Of a stretch of DNA of 64,000 nucleotides, positions 1 to 28,489 are shown one piece after another. The translations under genes and the position numbers were made by a program. The notes below the pieces were generated by a model that worked only from the letters and a program-made list of their open reading frames with translations, had not been told where the DNA came from and searched no databases. The stretch's first letter is position 1, and every line of letters begins with the position of its first letter. Source of the stretch: Amorphochlora amoebiformis (taxonomy: Eukaryota > Cercozoa > Chlorarachniophyceae). The stretch lies in assembly GCA_054601695.1 (NCBI GenBank), contig BAAHQB010000110.1:310001-374000 (forward strand). The letters run 5' to 3'.

Positions 1-59
1 TATGTATATGTATATATATTAATATTTTATTATACATATTATATATATATATATATATC

Positions 60-93
<34 letters not shown>

Positions 94-96
94 TAG

Positions 97-132
97 ACCT
101 TCACGATGAGATTGAGACAAATAAGAGCAGTA

Positions 133-185
<53 letters not shown>

Positions 186-221
186 GTTCCCGATGAGTTT
201 GAGACAATTAAGAGCACAGTA

Positions 222-225
<4 letters not shown>
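97..225 (-). repeat. Two decoy copies of a RABGGTB exon end plus donor site
   Basis: The 3' part of the exon at 348-295 with its donor appears twice more downstream in transcription, at about 184-225 and 97-135, separated by TA arrays. The copies differ by a few substitutions and one small deletion. The first keeps a GTAC donor and the second a GTCT donor. They look like local duplications of an exon-intron junction. Confidence 0.85.
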
Positions 226-4165
<3,940 letters not shown>

Positions 4166-4185
4166 CTGAGAAACGAAATTTTTAG

Positions 4186-4227
<42 letters not shown>

Positions 4228-4529
4228 TATATATATTATATATGTATATATGTGTATATTATATGTATATATATATATATATATAGAATATATTATACTA
4301 AAACTATACACACATATGTACATACAAATACATCATCATATGTGTGCTATTTATTTCTCATCACAATCACTATATACACATATACATACACACACATATA
4401 CACACACATATATAACACATATATATATAAATATATATATGTATATCCACACAGGTTAGTACACATATGATATATTTGGTATTTATATGTACATATATAC
4501 ATACATGTAGTTGCACACATAGCACACTC

Positions 4530-4925
4530 ATACTAGCTCTTAACCCTTCGCACCCCCCATAACCACCTACTCTGACATGAACCCTACCCCTACGCCAACC
4601 CGAAACACAATCAAAGATGTTGTGATTTTTATGCTAGCCCTAACCATAACCTTAAGTGTTCCATAACGTGATACTCAAATGTGTCTTTCTTCTTGTCTGG
4701 GGTTGTACAGGGGTTTTGATCAATTCATTCTTTTTGTGGGTTCGATTTTCGTCCGTCCTTGACGTTTCAAGAGTGAGAGTGGGGTCATCTTTATGCGAAG
4801 GGTTAAGGGTAGGGTTGAAGGGTGGCAGATGAATGTGTGTTTGTATATGCGTGTATACAACAATATGATGTAGTGTTTTAAGTAAGAGTTTATTGTTGAG
4901 TGTATTTCTGACTTCATACATAGGA
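4530..4925. other. TA-poor unique stretch with CCCTAA-like motifs, no gene assigned
   Basis: Mixed-composition sequence with scattered CCCTA/CCCTAACC motifs at 4560-4660 and GGGTTAAGGG motifs near 4799-4815. Minus-strand reading frames up to about 90 codons cross it, but none matched the RABGGTB segment expected between the candidate N-terminal exon and 4165. It may hide a RABGGTB exon. Confidence 0.45.
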
Positions 4926-5052
4926 ATACTCTATATATATGCACACAAACCATATATATATATATGTTTTTCTTTATATATATATATATATTATATATTA
5001 GACATATATACACACACATATATATATATATATATGTATATATATGTAATGT

Positions 5053-5102
<50 letters not shown>

Positions 5103-5135
5103 TATATATATATATAAATATATATATAATATATA

Positions 5136-5210
<75 letters not shown>

Positions 5211-5321
5211 AAATATATATATATATATGTGTGTTTATATATATAACCCAGTCCCAGGATAAATTCCACATGCATTTTCTTTTTGAAGCCCTGTACAACA
5301 CAACCAAAAATATTGTCGTGA

Positions 5322-5442
<121 letters not shown>

Positions 5443-5451
5443 ATATAATAT

Positions 5452-5536
<85 letters not shown>

Positions 5537-5538
5537 TA

Positions 5539-5593
<55 letters not shown>

Positions 5594-5687
5594 GGTGTAT
5601 GTGTGTGTATGTATATACACACATACGTATATACATACATACATATATAAAATATATTGTATATATATATATATATATATATTATAT

Positions 5688-5724
<37 letters not shown>

Positions 5725-5739
5725 ATGTTATATTATAGA

Positions 5740-6330
5740 ACAAAAATATTTGGATTAGAAACATGTCACACGCATACACAACCAATCTCTCCCTCTAAAA
5801 CCATGAGATCGAGAAGACCTGAAAGGAAGAAAGAGACAAATGTGGATAGCGAGAGGGAACACTAAGTCAAGGTAGAGAGTAACGAGAGACGAAGAGTGAG
5901 AGGGGAGCAGGGACTCGGAAAGGGGGATAAAGGAGGAAAGGGAGAGAGAGGAGGAGAAGTTGGGAGAAGAGATCAAGAGAGGCAACCTCCAGAATCTTTA
6001 AGTCCTTCGCCTCTCTTTCTTTACCTAATATCAACAAGAATAACTCAAACCACCGATATTTCAATGGAGTACGCCTCATGAGCCATCAGAATTGCGGTGC
6101 AAACATATACAAGCGGATTTGCAACCCATGAGAGCATGGACATTGCTGTGAATGTGTCATATGGGTGCTTTCAGGCCGCGAGGGTCACGTATTCCGTCTC
6201 CTAGTTCGAATCCTCAATCGGAGCCACGTCATCGAAGCACGAAAAAAGCGTTCTACTCTCGCGTACCTTGGCTTCCCTCCTTTGATTTCTTCGCATCCTT
6301 CTTTAAATCCTGATTAATAAATAATTATCA
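5740..6330. other. TA-poor spacer left of the phosphatase gene, nothing assigned
   Basis: Purine-rich at 5870-5990, then mixed sequence to about 6330. A minus-strand ATG at 6081 opens 18 codons to a GTAAAG donor-like site, which could be a first exon of RABGGTB, but its phase could not be joined to anything downstream. No other feature is supported. Confidence 0.4.
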
Positions 6331-6355
6331 ACTTAAACTGGGAGAGAAGCCACAG

Positions 6356-6565
6356 CAAGGGAAGAAATCATCGCGGCTTGGCCACTTGCAGAAGGTCAGG
6401 AACAACCATCGCTTGGGTGCCGAAATTCGGGATCTACGGAATACAAATACTTTCTCATTGGATGCCGTGGGTTCCGTAGATTCGCGCCACCCACACACCC
6501 GACGACGGACAACGGGAATAAAAACCCCCTCGCCCTTCTCCCAAATGAGACACCGCCATTCTAAG
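6356..6565 (+). CDS. Unassigned exon-like segment
   Basis: Seventy in-frame codons run from an acceptor-like CACAG at 6351-6355 to a donor-like AAG|GTACC at 6565/6566. The translation is basic and of mixed composition (for example LGHLQKVRNNHRLGAEIRDL), unlike the repeat-derived frames around it. An antisense frame of similar length exists, so the strand is not certain. I recognise no family. It could be an exon of a small gene between RABGGTB and the phosphatase, or non-coding. Confidence 0.33.
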
Positions 6566-6669
6566 GTACCTATCCTTACTCTTTTCCTTATATTTTCGGT
6601 CAAGAGAGGGTTAAGGAAGGGCAGAGTTGAGGGGGGGAATGGTAATAATTCTGTGCACGTAGGTTTCGG

Positions 6670-7095
6670 GTTTTGTCATTAGATCTAAAACAGCATGTTT
6701 GGGAGAGAGGCAGACAGAAAGATACACTGAGAGGAAAGAGAAAGAGAAGGAAAGATGAGGGAAGGAAAGAGAGAGGATACATGCAGAGAGAGCGGGCGCG
6801 AAAGAGATTAAGAGGGCGAGAGGAGAAGGAGAAAGGGAGAGAAGAGAGAAGAGAGGCTACGGAATCGAAAAGAAAGAGGAAGGATTGGAGAGGATAGCAA
6901 AATAACGAGGTTTCGAAAGAAAAGAGAAAAGAGGGAAGGATAAAAGAAGGAAGGAGAAAAGAGAGAAGGGAAAAAGAAGGGAGGAAAAAAGAGATGGAAA
7001 TAGAAAGGAGAAAAGACAAGAAGAAAAGAGAGGCGAAAGACAAGAAGAAAAAAGAGGAGGAAAGAGAAGGAGAAAAGAGAAAGTTAGAGGGGAGG
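6670..7095 (+). repeat. Purine-rich (GA) tract
   Basis: About 420 bp of almost pure A+G on the plus strand (GAGAGG, AAGAGA, GGAAGG units, imperfect) upstream of the phosphatase start. Such polypurine DNA can form triplex structures. Its frames (KEKGREE-like, or Ser/Leu-rich on the minus strand) are compositional artefacts. Confidence 0.9.
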
Positions 7096-7195
7096 GAAGG
7101 GGAGCGGTGGTAGGGGTTCAATTTGTGCGTATAAGATCGATGCATGAATGTACTATATGTATACATGTGTGTTCATTTATGTATAATATTTATAT

Positions 7196-7240
<45 letters not shown>

Positions 7241-7249
7241 CATACAAAT

Positions 7250-7363
<114 letters not shown>

Positions 7364-7364
7364 A

Positions 7365-7437
<73 letters not shown>

Positions 7438-7579
7438 TATATATATATATATGTGTGTGTGTATATATGGATGTGTATATGTACAAATGCATCTAAGTTA
7501 TAAATATATATATATATATATATATATTATTATATATATTACGATATATAATATATATATATATATGTAATATACATAT

Positions 7580-11598
<4,019 letters not shown>

Positions 11599-11869
11599 GA
11601 ACCTAAGGATCGTCAACACATATGTACGTATCTACTTTAACCCGTATGTAATACTAGTATCATCTCAGCTGATTCCGACCCTTGCACTACTGGAGAAGAT
11701 GGAGTTCAAGCAAAGCCTTACGTACTCTAACACTTACATTACTTAGACTGACACCAGACAAGGGTTTTGTTTGGGAATCGCATGTGTGTACAGAGCATGT
11801 GTTTAGATATAAATACATAAAATATATATATATATATATATATACTATATATATATATATATATACTAT

Positions 11870-11900
<31 letters not shown>

Positions 11901-12001
11901 CATGCATATGAGAGGAACCGGAAAAATTAAAAGGGAATGTGAAATGCAGGGAAGGATTGGTCCGGAATCTAAGCAGTGATGCGAATACCAAAAAGGATAA
12001 C

Positions 12002-19128
<7,127 letters not shown>

Positions 19129-19175
19129 TCACGATATGCTGAGATATATGGCAGCGACCAACTTTTACATTACTA

Positions 19176-19701
19176 CTAGTGCTAGATTATTAAATGTATC
19201 CGTGTCAACTTCACTGATACATGGCATGTCGACCATCAGTTACATCAGTTACTACGTAGTAACGTATGGCACGTGTCCCCTTACACAAGTTAAGTCACTC
19301 ATGAATTATATCTAGTATATAAATTCTAGATCAGTAGATGCTGTTCACACGATTTGCTTTAGTTGCTAGACCCTTAACTACTAGAACTAGTTATATATAT
19401 AAAATATCTAGCCTAAGTTGAGTACCCTCGTTTTGTACTACGGCAATTATTATTAATTTACGTCAATAGTACTATTTCGCCTAGGCGCGCATATATAAGC
19501 TTGCGGCTCCTCAGAAGCAGTGAATTCGTAAATAACTAGATATTATTAATAATTTGCACATCAACTAGATCAATATTTACAATACCCTGGTACACTCGGA
19601 ATATATGCTAGCTAGCACTTGTAGTTACGGGAGCCTTATAGCTGATTTCTGTCCCTAGGCCTCTTTGTACCACCTATTAGCTTTCCGTTGTCTTCCTCTA
19701 G
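19176..19701. other. CTAG-rich, TA-array-free island between convergent genes (NAXE / RRM-HAD)
   Basis: The 604-bp gap between the NAXE stop (19128) and the RRM-HAD stop (19733) has no long TA array and carries about 15 CTAG tetramers (ACTAGT, TCTAGA, GCTAGC, CCTAGG contexts) where about two are expected by chance. No gene was found in it. Position suggests a shared 3' end, termination or boundary element; that role is inference. Similar islands occur at 38354-38720 and 56620-57018. Confidence 0.75.
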
Positions 19702-19732
19702 TACATATGTTTTTTGCTCCACTCCGGTTTGA

Positions 19733-19864
19733 TCATGAGGTACATGAGGGACCTTTTTCGGGGCTATCACACCTGTTGAATGTGTTTAGGTTCATACGTT
19801 TATTTTGAAGTTCATGTAAATGTCGTGTTTGCAAATTTCGTTTGTATACTAATTCGGTGTTATA

Positions 19865-19896
<32 letters not shown>

Positions 19897-19964
19897 GTAT
19901 GTATGTATATATATATATATATATATATGTATACATATATCTGAATATATATATATATACATAC

Positions 19965-19997
<33 letters not shown>

Positions 19998-20010
19998 ATA
20001 TATGTGTGTG

Positions 20011-20070
<60 letters not shown>

Positions 20071-20091
20071 GATATATACAACATAAAACAC

Positions 20092-20140
<49 letters not shown>

Positions 20141-20236
20141 GATATATCTATGAATACATGTTTGCATAAACATAAACACATACACATATTAATATACATA
20201 TACACACACACACATATATATATAATACACACACAC

Positions 20237-20278
<42 letters not shown>

Positions 20279-20517
20279 CCATATATATATATAATATATG
20301 TAATATATATGTATATATATATATATAATATATTAGTATATATATAAACATATATATACATATATATTACTATACAAACATTTATATTTGAACCTATGTA
20401 TACTTGTGTCGAGAGTAGTACGTATATATATATATATATATATGTATGTATATTATTACATATATATATATATATATATATTCGTTTTTCAATACTTATT
20501 CATAATACACATATTTG

Positions 20518-20576
<59 letters not shown>

Positions 20577-20666
20577 ATATGTCCATCGGCATATTACGGA
20601 ATAGAGAGCAAAAGAGAGAGTGAGAGAGAGTGAGAGGAAAAAAAGTAGAGTCATAGAGGTAGCGAT

Positions 20667-20718
<52 letters not shown>

Positions 20719-20756
20719 ACATTATATATATTGTTCATGTATACATTTATACCCAC

Positions 20757-20787
<31 letters not shown>

Positions 20788-20838
20788 GATATAGATATAT
20801 ATATACACACACACATATATATATATATATATGTATAC

Positions 20839-20901
<63 letters not shown>

Positions 20902-21171
20902 CCAACAGACTGAGGAGAAATATAAATGGAATAGGGATAAAGGTTTCTTGCCTAAGTTACGGAGGTCGGTGAATGTCTTGTCTATCTTAAGATCGTTATG
21001 GAGAACATAGAAGCCACCTGTGTGTATAAGTATGAATGTATGTAGTATGTGAATTTTATGTATGCATGTGTGTATGTATATGTATATGTATATATGTATG
21101 TATATGGATATATATATATATATATATGCAGTATATACATATGTATATATATATATATATTTATATATATA

Positions 21172-21244
<73 letters not shown>

Positions 21245-21422
21245 GTCTATACCGATATATAGAATACATCAATATATATATATCTATATATATATATATA
21301 TATTTATATACACATATATACACATATATACACATATATACATATATATACATGTATACATTATATATATTGTTCATGTATACATTTTACCCACATATAT
21401 ACATATATATATGCATATATGT

Positions 21423-21460
<38 letters not shown>

Positions 21461-21532
21461 GTAAATACATATATATATATATAATACATTTTGTATACTC
21501 ATCATACACATATGTACATATACATTAGAACA

Positions 21533-21582
<50 letters not shown>

Positions 21583-21654
21583 CGTGTATATATATGTGAA
21601 TAAATCTGTAAACGTATTGAAAATAATATATATATTTATATATATATATATTTA

Positions 21655-21723
<69 letters not shown>

Positions 21724-21862
21724 GTGTGTGTGCATGCATACAGATATATACATATACTTGTATAGATACCTCGACTCCTCCAGTGGCTTCCGAGATTTTC
21801 AGAATCGTCTATAATAACGTCACTAATGTATATATATATATATATATAATTATATACATAAT

Positions 21863-21921
<59 letters not shown>

Positions 21922-22066
21922 CATATATGTACATATGCTACATTTACAATAGTATACATAGTTTGTCGATATTATATATATATATATATATACATACACA
22001 TACATATATATATATATATACATATATATATATGTTTAGATACACACACATATATATGTGTGTATG

Positions 22067-22103
<37 letters not shown>

Positions 22104-22277
22104 GTACATTTTACCTGAACTTACAGTACTTAGGCTTTTTGGGGGCAAAGCATGTAATGATCTGAATATGATTAATAAAGAACCTTTATACACAGCTACC
22201 CTTTAGACATAGTATCTATCTCTCTCTGTGCAAAAATAATTAAATATTTAATTATAAATAGATATACACGCACGTAT

Positions 22278-22345
<68 letters not shown>

Positions 22346-23373
22346 GAGAGAGAGAGAATATGCATTATATAACCCCTATAAAACAGATAAAGGTTTAGAG
22401 AGAGAGAGGGAAAGAGAAAGAGAGGGAAAGAGAGAGAGAGGGAAAGAGAGAGAGGGAAAGAGAGAGAGGGAAAGAGAGATAGAGAGAGGGAAAGAGAGAG
22501 AGAGAGAGGGAAAGAGAGAGAGGGAGAGGGAAAGAGAGAGAGAGAGAGGGAAAGAGAGAGAGAGAGGGAAAGAGAGAGAGAGAGGGGAAGAGAGAGAGAG
22601 AGAGAGAGGGAAAGAGAGAGAGAGAGGGAAAGAGAGAGAGGGAAAGAGAGAGAGGGAAAGAGAGAGAGGGGGGGAAAGAGAGAGAGAGAGGGAAAGAGAG
22701 AGAGGGAAAGAGAAAGAGAGAGGGAAAGAGAGAGAGGGAGGGAAAAAGAGAGAGGGAGGGAAAAAGAGAGAGGGAGGGAAAGAGAGAGAGAGAGGGAAAG
22801 AGAGAAAGAGAGGGAAAGAGAGAGAGAGAGGGAAAGAGCGAGAGGGGAAAGAGAGAGAGAGTGAAAGAGAGAGAGTGAAAGAGAGCGAGAGAGGGAGAGG
22901 GAAAGAAAGAGAAAGGGTAAGAGAGAGAGGAAAAGAGAGACAGAGTGAAAGAGAGCGAGAAAAAGAGAGTGAGGGAGTGAAAGAGAGAGAGAGGGAATAG
23001 AGAGAGAGGAAAAAAGAGAGAGGGAGTGAAAGAGAGAGAGAGGGAAAAAGAGAGAGAGGGAACAGAGAGAGGGAAAGAGAGAGAGAGAGAAAGAGAGAGG
23101 GAAAGAGAGAGAGAGAGGGAGGGAAACAGAGAGAGAGAGAGAGAAAGAGAGAAAGAGAAAGAGAGAGAGAGGGAAAGAGAGAGAGAGAGACAGACACACG
23201 CACGCACACACAGAGATAGAGAGAGAGAACAGAGAGGAGGAAAAAGCAGAGAAATAAGCAAATAGAGTCCGAGAGTCTGATATGGTTCATAGAGTGAATG
23301 AGACAGAAAGAGAGGAGCAGACGCATAGAGAGAAGGGAATAAAAAGAGGGAGAGGAGAGAAAGATGTATATGT

Positions 23374-23407
<34 letters not shown>

Positions 23408-23433
23408 GTATGTTTTTCTACATATATATATAC

Positions 23434-23494
<61 letters not shown>

Positions 23495-24179
23495 CATATA
23501 TCAAAGAAAGAAGAGAAGAAAAGGGGAAAAACAAACAAACAAACAAAGAGAGACAGAGAGAGGAAAAATAAAAGAAAAAAAGAAAAAAAAGAGAAGAGAG
23601 AGAGAGAGAAGGAAAAAAAAAAAAAAAAACAACAAAAGGGATACACTCATAAGATTTTGCCTTAACGTCTCCTCCAAGGTTGTTTTTAACCCAAGTTGCT
23701 TTCTGAATAGCGGCCCACTCCCCGCGTGGACAGCCGGTGAGTATTACGGGCTTTAGATGCTTGATGGAGTTCCACAATGCCTGTGGACGAAATCGTGTTG
23801 GGGCGTCAATGTATGTGTCAATGCTTTGTACATGATTACGCAATCTGTCGATGGGCACGTGTGGGTGTCGATGGGCACGTGTGGGTGTCGATGGGCACGT
23901 GTGAGCGTCGATGGGCACGTGTGAGTGTCGATGGGCACGTGTGAGTGTCGATGGGCACGTGTGAGTGTCGATGGGCACGTGTGAGTGTCGATGGGCACGT
24001 GTGAGTGTCGATGGGCACGTGTGAGCGTCGATGGGCACGTGTGAGTGTCGATGGGCACGTGTGAGTGTTAAGGTATAAGTCAATGTTTTTAGATGTATAA
24101 ATTGTTTGGTTTGTATGTGTGTAATGTATGTACGTATGAATGTATGTAAATGTGTGTGTGAATATATATACATATATAC

Positions 24180-24233
<54 letters not shown>

Positions 24234-24242
24234 GTATAATAT

Positions 24243-24317
<75 letters not shown>

Positions 24318-24520
24318 GTAATATATATATATATATATAACATACATATACAATACATATATATTATCGGTAGTGTATACTTTCCCCTGGGGCATCCAGG
24401 GCAGGCCACTGTAGAACCTATCCATATCAATACATCAAGGAAAACAAATATCAAATACATTCTAGAACCTATCCATATTAATACATTAAGGAAAACAAAT
24501 ATTAATACATTCTTGAACCT

Positions 24521-24568
<48 letters not shown>

Positions 24569-24617
24569 ATTATAAATATTTATATAAAATATATAATGCA
24601 ACATATATGTATGTGTA

Positions 24618-24654
<37 letters not shown>

Positions 24655-24661
24655 ATATATA

Positions 24662-24717
<56 letters not shown>

Positions 24718-24870
24718 AATATATATATTTATGTGTATATATATATATATAATTGCATATATACTTGTATATTAAGATATATTATATATATAAATATATA
24801 TATGTATATATAATATACATATATACATGCATATATATGTGTATATATATATATACATATATGCATGCAT

Positions 24871-24920
<50 letters not shown>

Positions 24921-25071
24921 TACCCGTCTGAAGTCCGTAGTTTCTCCCACATCCAACTTATCTCTTCCGGGTCCTTTCGATCTGTACATATGTATATACA
25001 TACATTATATACAGTATATATATAATATATAATAGTATATGTATATATATATATATATATAATATATTTGG

Positions 25072-25119
<48 letters not shown>

Positions 25120-25152
25120 GTGCTTGTATATAGTATACCTTAAGTATATTAC

Positions 25153-25241
<89 letters not shown>

Positions 25242-25308
25242 TGTTATGTATATATATATATATAAATATAAATGTAACTATACAATATTTATACATATCA
25301 ACACGTGC

Positions 25309-25361
<53 letters not shown>

Positions 25362-25436
25362 TGTGTATATATATATATAAATATATATATATGTATTATA
25401 TATTATACATATACGTCTACAAATATTTTATATCAG

Positions 25437-25467
<31 letters not shown>

Positions 25468-25915
25468 TTACAGAAGAAAAGAATCAGAAGGAAAAAATGA
25501 TAAAACGAAATAATGAGAAGAAAAGCAAGAAAAACGACAGGAAGAAGAAATAAAAAAAAAAAAAAGAAGTAAGGTAAAATTACTAAATAAGAAGAGGAAA
25601 AAAAAAACCATTAGAACGTAAGAAGGAACAAAACTAAGCGTTTAAGCTGAAAAATGATAGACCCGAAAAAATTATTTGTAGAAATTAGAAAAGCGAAATA
25701 TTACAAGTTACAATAAGTGTTAACAAGAATATGGCGCAAAAAAAGATTAAGAAGAAAAAAAATACTAAAAAAGCTTGAAAGTCTAGTAAGTAAGGAGAAA
25801 ATACCAAAAAGTAAGAGGAGAATACAGGAAAATAAGTGGAAAACAATAACCTCTGATCGCGTTCGGAGACTTGCCTAAGATCTCTGTGGCCTTCAGGACA
25901 AAGTCACATAGCACC

Positions 25916-25961
<46 letters not shown>

Positions 25962-26579
25962 AACGTGTACACATATTTACACACATATATGTATGTATCT
26001 GTATTCTATATATATATATATTATATGTATATAGATATATTTATATATTTATATGTATATATATATATGTATACATATATATGTATGTATATATATGTAT
26101 AATATTACCCCATCAAGGTCACAATAGAGTGTTGGAGGCCCATGGTTCTTGTTCGGCCATACCACTGTCATCCGCATAATTTCGTTCACCTATGCATATA
26201 TATTATATATTATATATATATATATATATTATAATTATGTATATATATATATATATTATAATATAGAGAGATAGATAGATGTCATTCACCAAATATTTAT
26301 TAACATGTTTTATTCGTGTATAAAATGAGATTCTTTTGTTGATATTTCAGCTCCATACATCAATATTATTTCTCTTCCACGTTCACGACTCGAGTATCCA
26401 TATATCAATGGTGTGTGGGTGTTGATTGCTCGATATTCATATTCCGATGGTATATGTCTTTTATCAACATATTTTGTGTTTTTCTTCATATCGGTGGTGT
26501 AAACCTGCACATTCTTTGTAGCGACAGCAACATGTGCATCCTGCATATGATATGAAATATATGTATATGTGTTTATATT

Positions 26580-26640
<61 letters not shown>

Positions 26641-26720
26641 TCTATAGATGGATATACATTTATATATATAGCGTGTGTGTGATGTGTATCATTGTGTATA
26701 TGTGTATGTACATATCGTAA

Positions 26721-26816
<96 letters not shown>

Positions 26817-26937
26817 ATATTATATATATATATATTATAAATATGTGCTATACATAATAGCTACCTTTTCTTCGAGAAACTCGACAAATCCAGCTCGTCC
26901 TGTGTACGTGACCCAGGCCCGAGTCACAGGACCAAAC
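19733..26937 (-). CDS. RRM-HAD fusion: HAD-like phosphatase with N-terminal RRM (5' end unresolved)
   Basis: Eleven phase-consistent exons: 26937-26865, 26540-26505, 26189-26109, 25914-25851, 24981-24924, 24417-24381, 23780-23667, 22161-22115, 21822-21770, 21017-20961, 19848-19733 (244 aa visible). The first two and the start of the third resemble the C-terminal two thirds of an RRM ([33 protein letters not shown]). Then all four HAD motifs appear: [12 protein letters not shown] (I, DxD), [17 protein letters not shown] (II), PKKPKYCK (III) and [11 protein letters not shown] (IV), then GFYVLHND. This matches the HAD type found in Swiss-army-knife RNA-repair-like and nucleotidase proteins. The last exon is supported by phase and splice signals only. 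The start codon and RRM beta-1 lie upstream of 26937 and were not found. The second exon reads open for 65 further codons into its intron, ending near 26310, so intron retention would give a short RRM-only product. Confidence 0.82.
20700..21415. repeat. Duplicated 60-bp segment in an RRM-HAD intron pair
   Basis: A non-trivial sequence (core ATTGTTCATGTATACATTT) with flanking TACATGTATACATT and CCCACATATATACATA occurs at about 20708-20765 and again at 21347-21405 with one base difference. The exon 21017-20961 lies between the copies. Confidence 0.75.
22340..23365 (+). repeat. 1-kb polypurine (GAGAGG) tract in an RRM-HAD intron
   Basis: Plus-strand GAGAGAGG/GGAAAGAGAGA units fill most of the intron 22162-23666, with a second block at 23510-23637. 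The host gene is on the minus strand, so its pre-mRNA has a long CU-rich run. Minus-strand Ser/Leu/Phe/Pro frames of more than 300 codons here are repeat artefacts. Confidence 0.93.
23847..24066. repeat. 20-bp minisatellite, 11 units
   Basis: Eleven head-to-tail copies of a 20-bp unit, GTCGATGGGCACGTGTGAGT, with variation only at positions 18 and 20. It lies in the intron 23781-24380 of the RRM-HAD gene. Each unit contains CACGTG, a palindromic E-box/G-box core. The near identity of the copies suggests recent expansion. Confidence 0.95.
24412..24524 (-). repeat. Duplicated 3' splice-site region, RRM-HAD exon 6
   Basis: A 51-bp unit (GAACCTATCCATAT, then AATACAT and AAGGAAAACAAAT) is repeated about 2.2 times starting at the exon boundary 24417. 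On the transcribed strand each copy ends in a GATAG|GTTC acceptor preceded by TTTTCCTT. Upstream decoy acceptors therefore precede the real one. Confidence 0.85.
25490..25850 (+). other. A-rich intronic stretch
   Basis: About 360 bp rich in AAGAAA/AAAAAG with no TA array, within the intron 24982-25850 of the RRM-HAD gene. No frame of mixed composition was found, and I see no gene in it. Confidence 0.6.
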
Positions 26938-27019
26938 CTGAATATGTACACAATATATGCAAAATAGAATACACACTCACATACACATACACGTACACAC
27001 ACACATATATATATATAGA

Positions 27020-27103
<84 letters not shown>

Positions 27104-27171
27104 CATATATGCATATATATATGTATATATATATATATGTATAATATATATATATATATATATATTATATT

Positions 27172-27203
<32 letters not shown>

Positions 27204-27308
27204 CATATATATATATACATATAAATACATACATATATATATGCGTATACATACATATTATATATATACATAGATATATATACATATATATATGTGTAAT
27301 ATATATTA

Positions 27309-27388
<80 letters not shown>

Positions 27389-27587
27389 ATATGTGTATAT
27401 GTATGTATATATATATATATATAATACATATATATATATGTGTGTATATATGTATATGTATATTTTTATATATATACACATAAATATATATATATATATA
27501 TATATATGTTCACATTATATACACATATACACATATTTGTAAATGTATGTTTGTTTATATTTTTAAATATAATCTAATATTATATAC

Positions 27588-27697
<110 letters not shown>

Positions 27698-27729
27698 AGA
27701 TACATATATATATATATATATATAACATT

Positions 27730-27772
<43 letters not shown>

Positions 27773-27824
27773 TATATAATATATATTTCGATATACGATT
27801 TTGTGTCATCCCCCAATCCACAGA

Positions 27825-28390
27825 AGCAAAAAGAAAACCTAATCGTCCTAACCCTAACACACCAAACCCTCAACCGCATTCTAACTCGACCTAGCCCTTA
27901 GCCTAACCCCAACCCTAATCCTACCCGAAGACTCACCACTAACCCCAACTTCAACCCTAACCCTCTCCCTATAACCCTAGCTCTAACCCTAAACACAACC
28001 TTTCCAATGCCTTCCAGAGTATCCCCCCTTGTACTCTCCCTGAAAACCCCAGAACGCATACTGTGCATCCTTGGACGCTCTTTGACCTAGGTTAGCGTTG
28101 TGTTAGTGTTACGGCTAGGATGGATTTGGATTAGGGTTAGGGTTATAATTCAAACAGGGCTTCCGCTTCGTGTTGGTGCTGGAGTCACCTTAATAGGTGC
28201 CCTGAGGGCTTAGGTGGAACAGACAAGGGATAGCGACATGGATGTTGGTGTTAGGGCAAGGGCTAGGGTTACGATTGCAACATTGGATTCTGGTCGGTGT
28301 CAGGGAAGGGTTGAGAACGGATTGGAAGGGTTAAGGTTAGGAAGCAGGTTAGGGTTTTGGGAGGGTATTCAGAGGGTTCGGGGTTCGGAT
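27825..28390. repeat. Interstitial telomere-like block with orientation switch
   Basis: CCCTAA-type motifs (about 27840-27990: CCTAACCC, ACCCTAAC) are followed by TTAGGG-type motifs (about 28090-28370: GGGTTAGGGTT, TAGGGTTA). The order CCCTAA then TTAGGG is the reverse of what a simple end-to-end chromosome fusion leaves. The block sits between the RRM-HAD and BLUF genes, which diverge. Confidence 0.75.
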
Positions 28391-28489
28391 GGCGTAATGA
28401 GAGCAACAATGTTTGGGATGAGAACAGGACCCGAGGGTGATCGAGTACAGGGAAGATTAGTCTTATGTGCACCTCTCGCTACCTCTTCT

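Noticed and set aside
6175-6235. tRNA-like GTTCGAATCC T-loop sequence
   Set aside because: The bases flanking the loop do not pair as a T stem, and no matching acceptor or anticodon stem was found.
21770-22161. Plus-strand exons reading [13 protein letters not shown] and [12 protein letters not shown] with a stop
   Set aside because: In phase on the plus strand, but the minus strand gives HAD motifs III and IV in phase with upstream exons, a far better explanation.
22252-23497. Minus-strand Ser/Leu/Phe-rich frames of 319-373 codons
   Set aside because: Translations of a (GA)n/(CT)n tract; they overlap each other in several frames and lie in a supported intron.
23753-24425. His/Thr/Pro/Ser repeat protein on the minus strand (THTCPST repeats)
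   Set aside because: Produced by the 20-bp minisatellite; it falls between two phase-matched RRM-HAD exons and is intronic.
27825-28390. Window as a chromosome end or subtelomere
   Set aside because: Telomere-like motifs are degenerate, occur on both strands at many internal positions, and are flanked by conserved single-copy-type genes.
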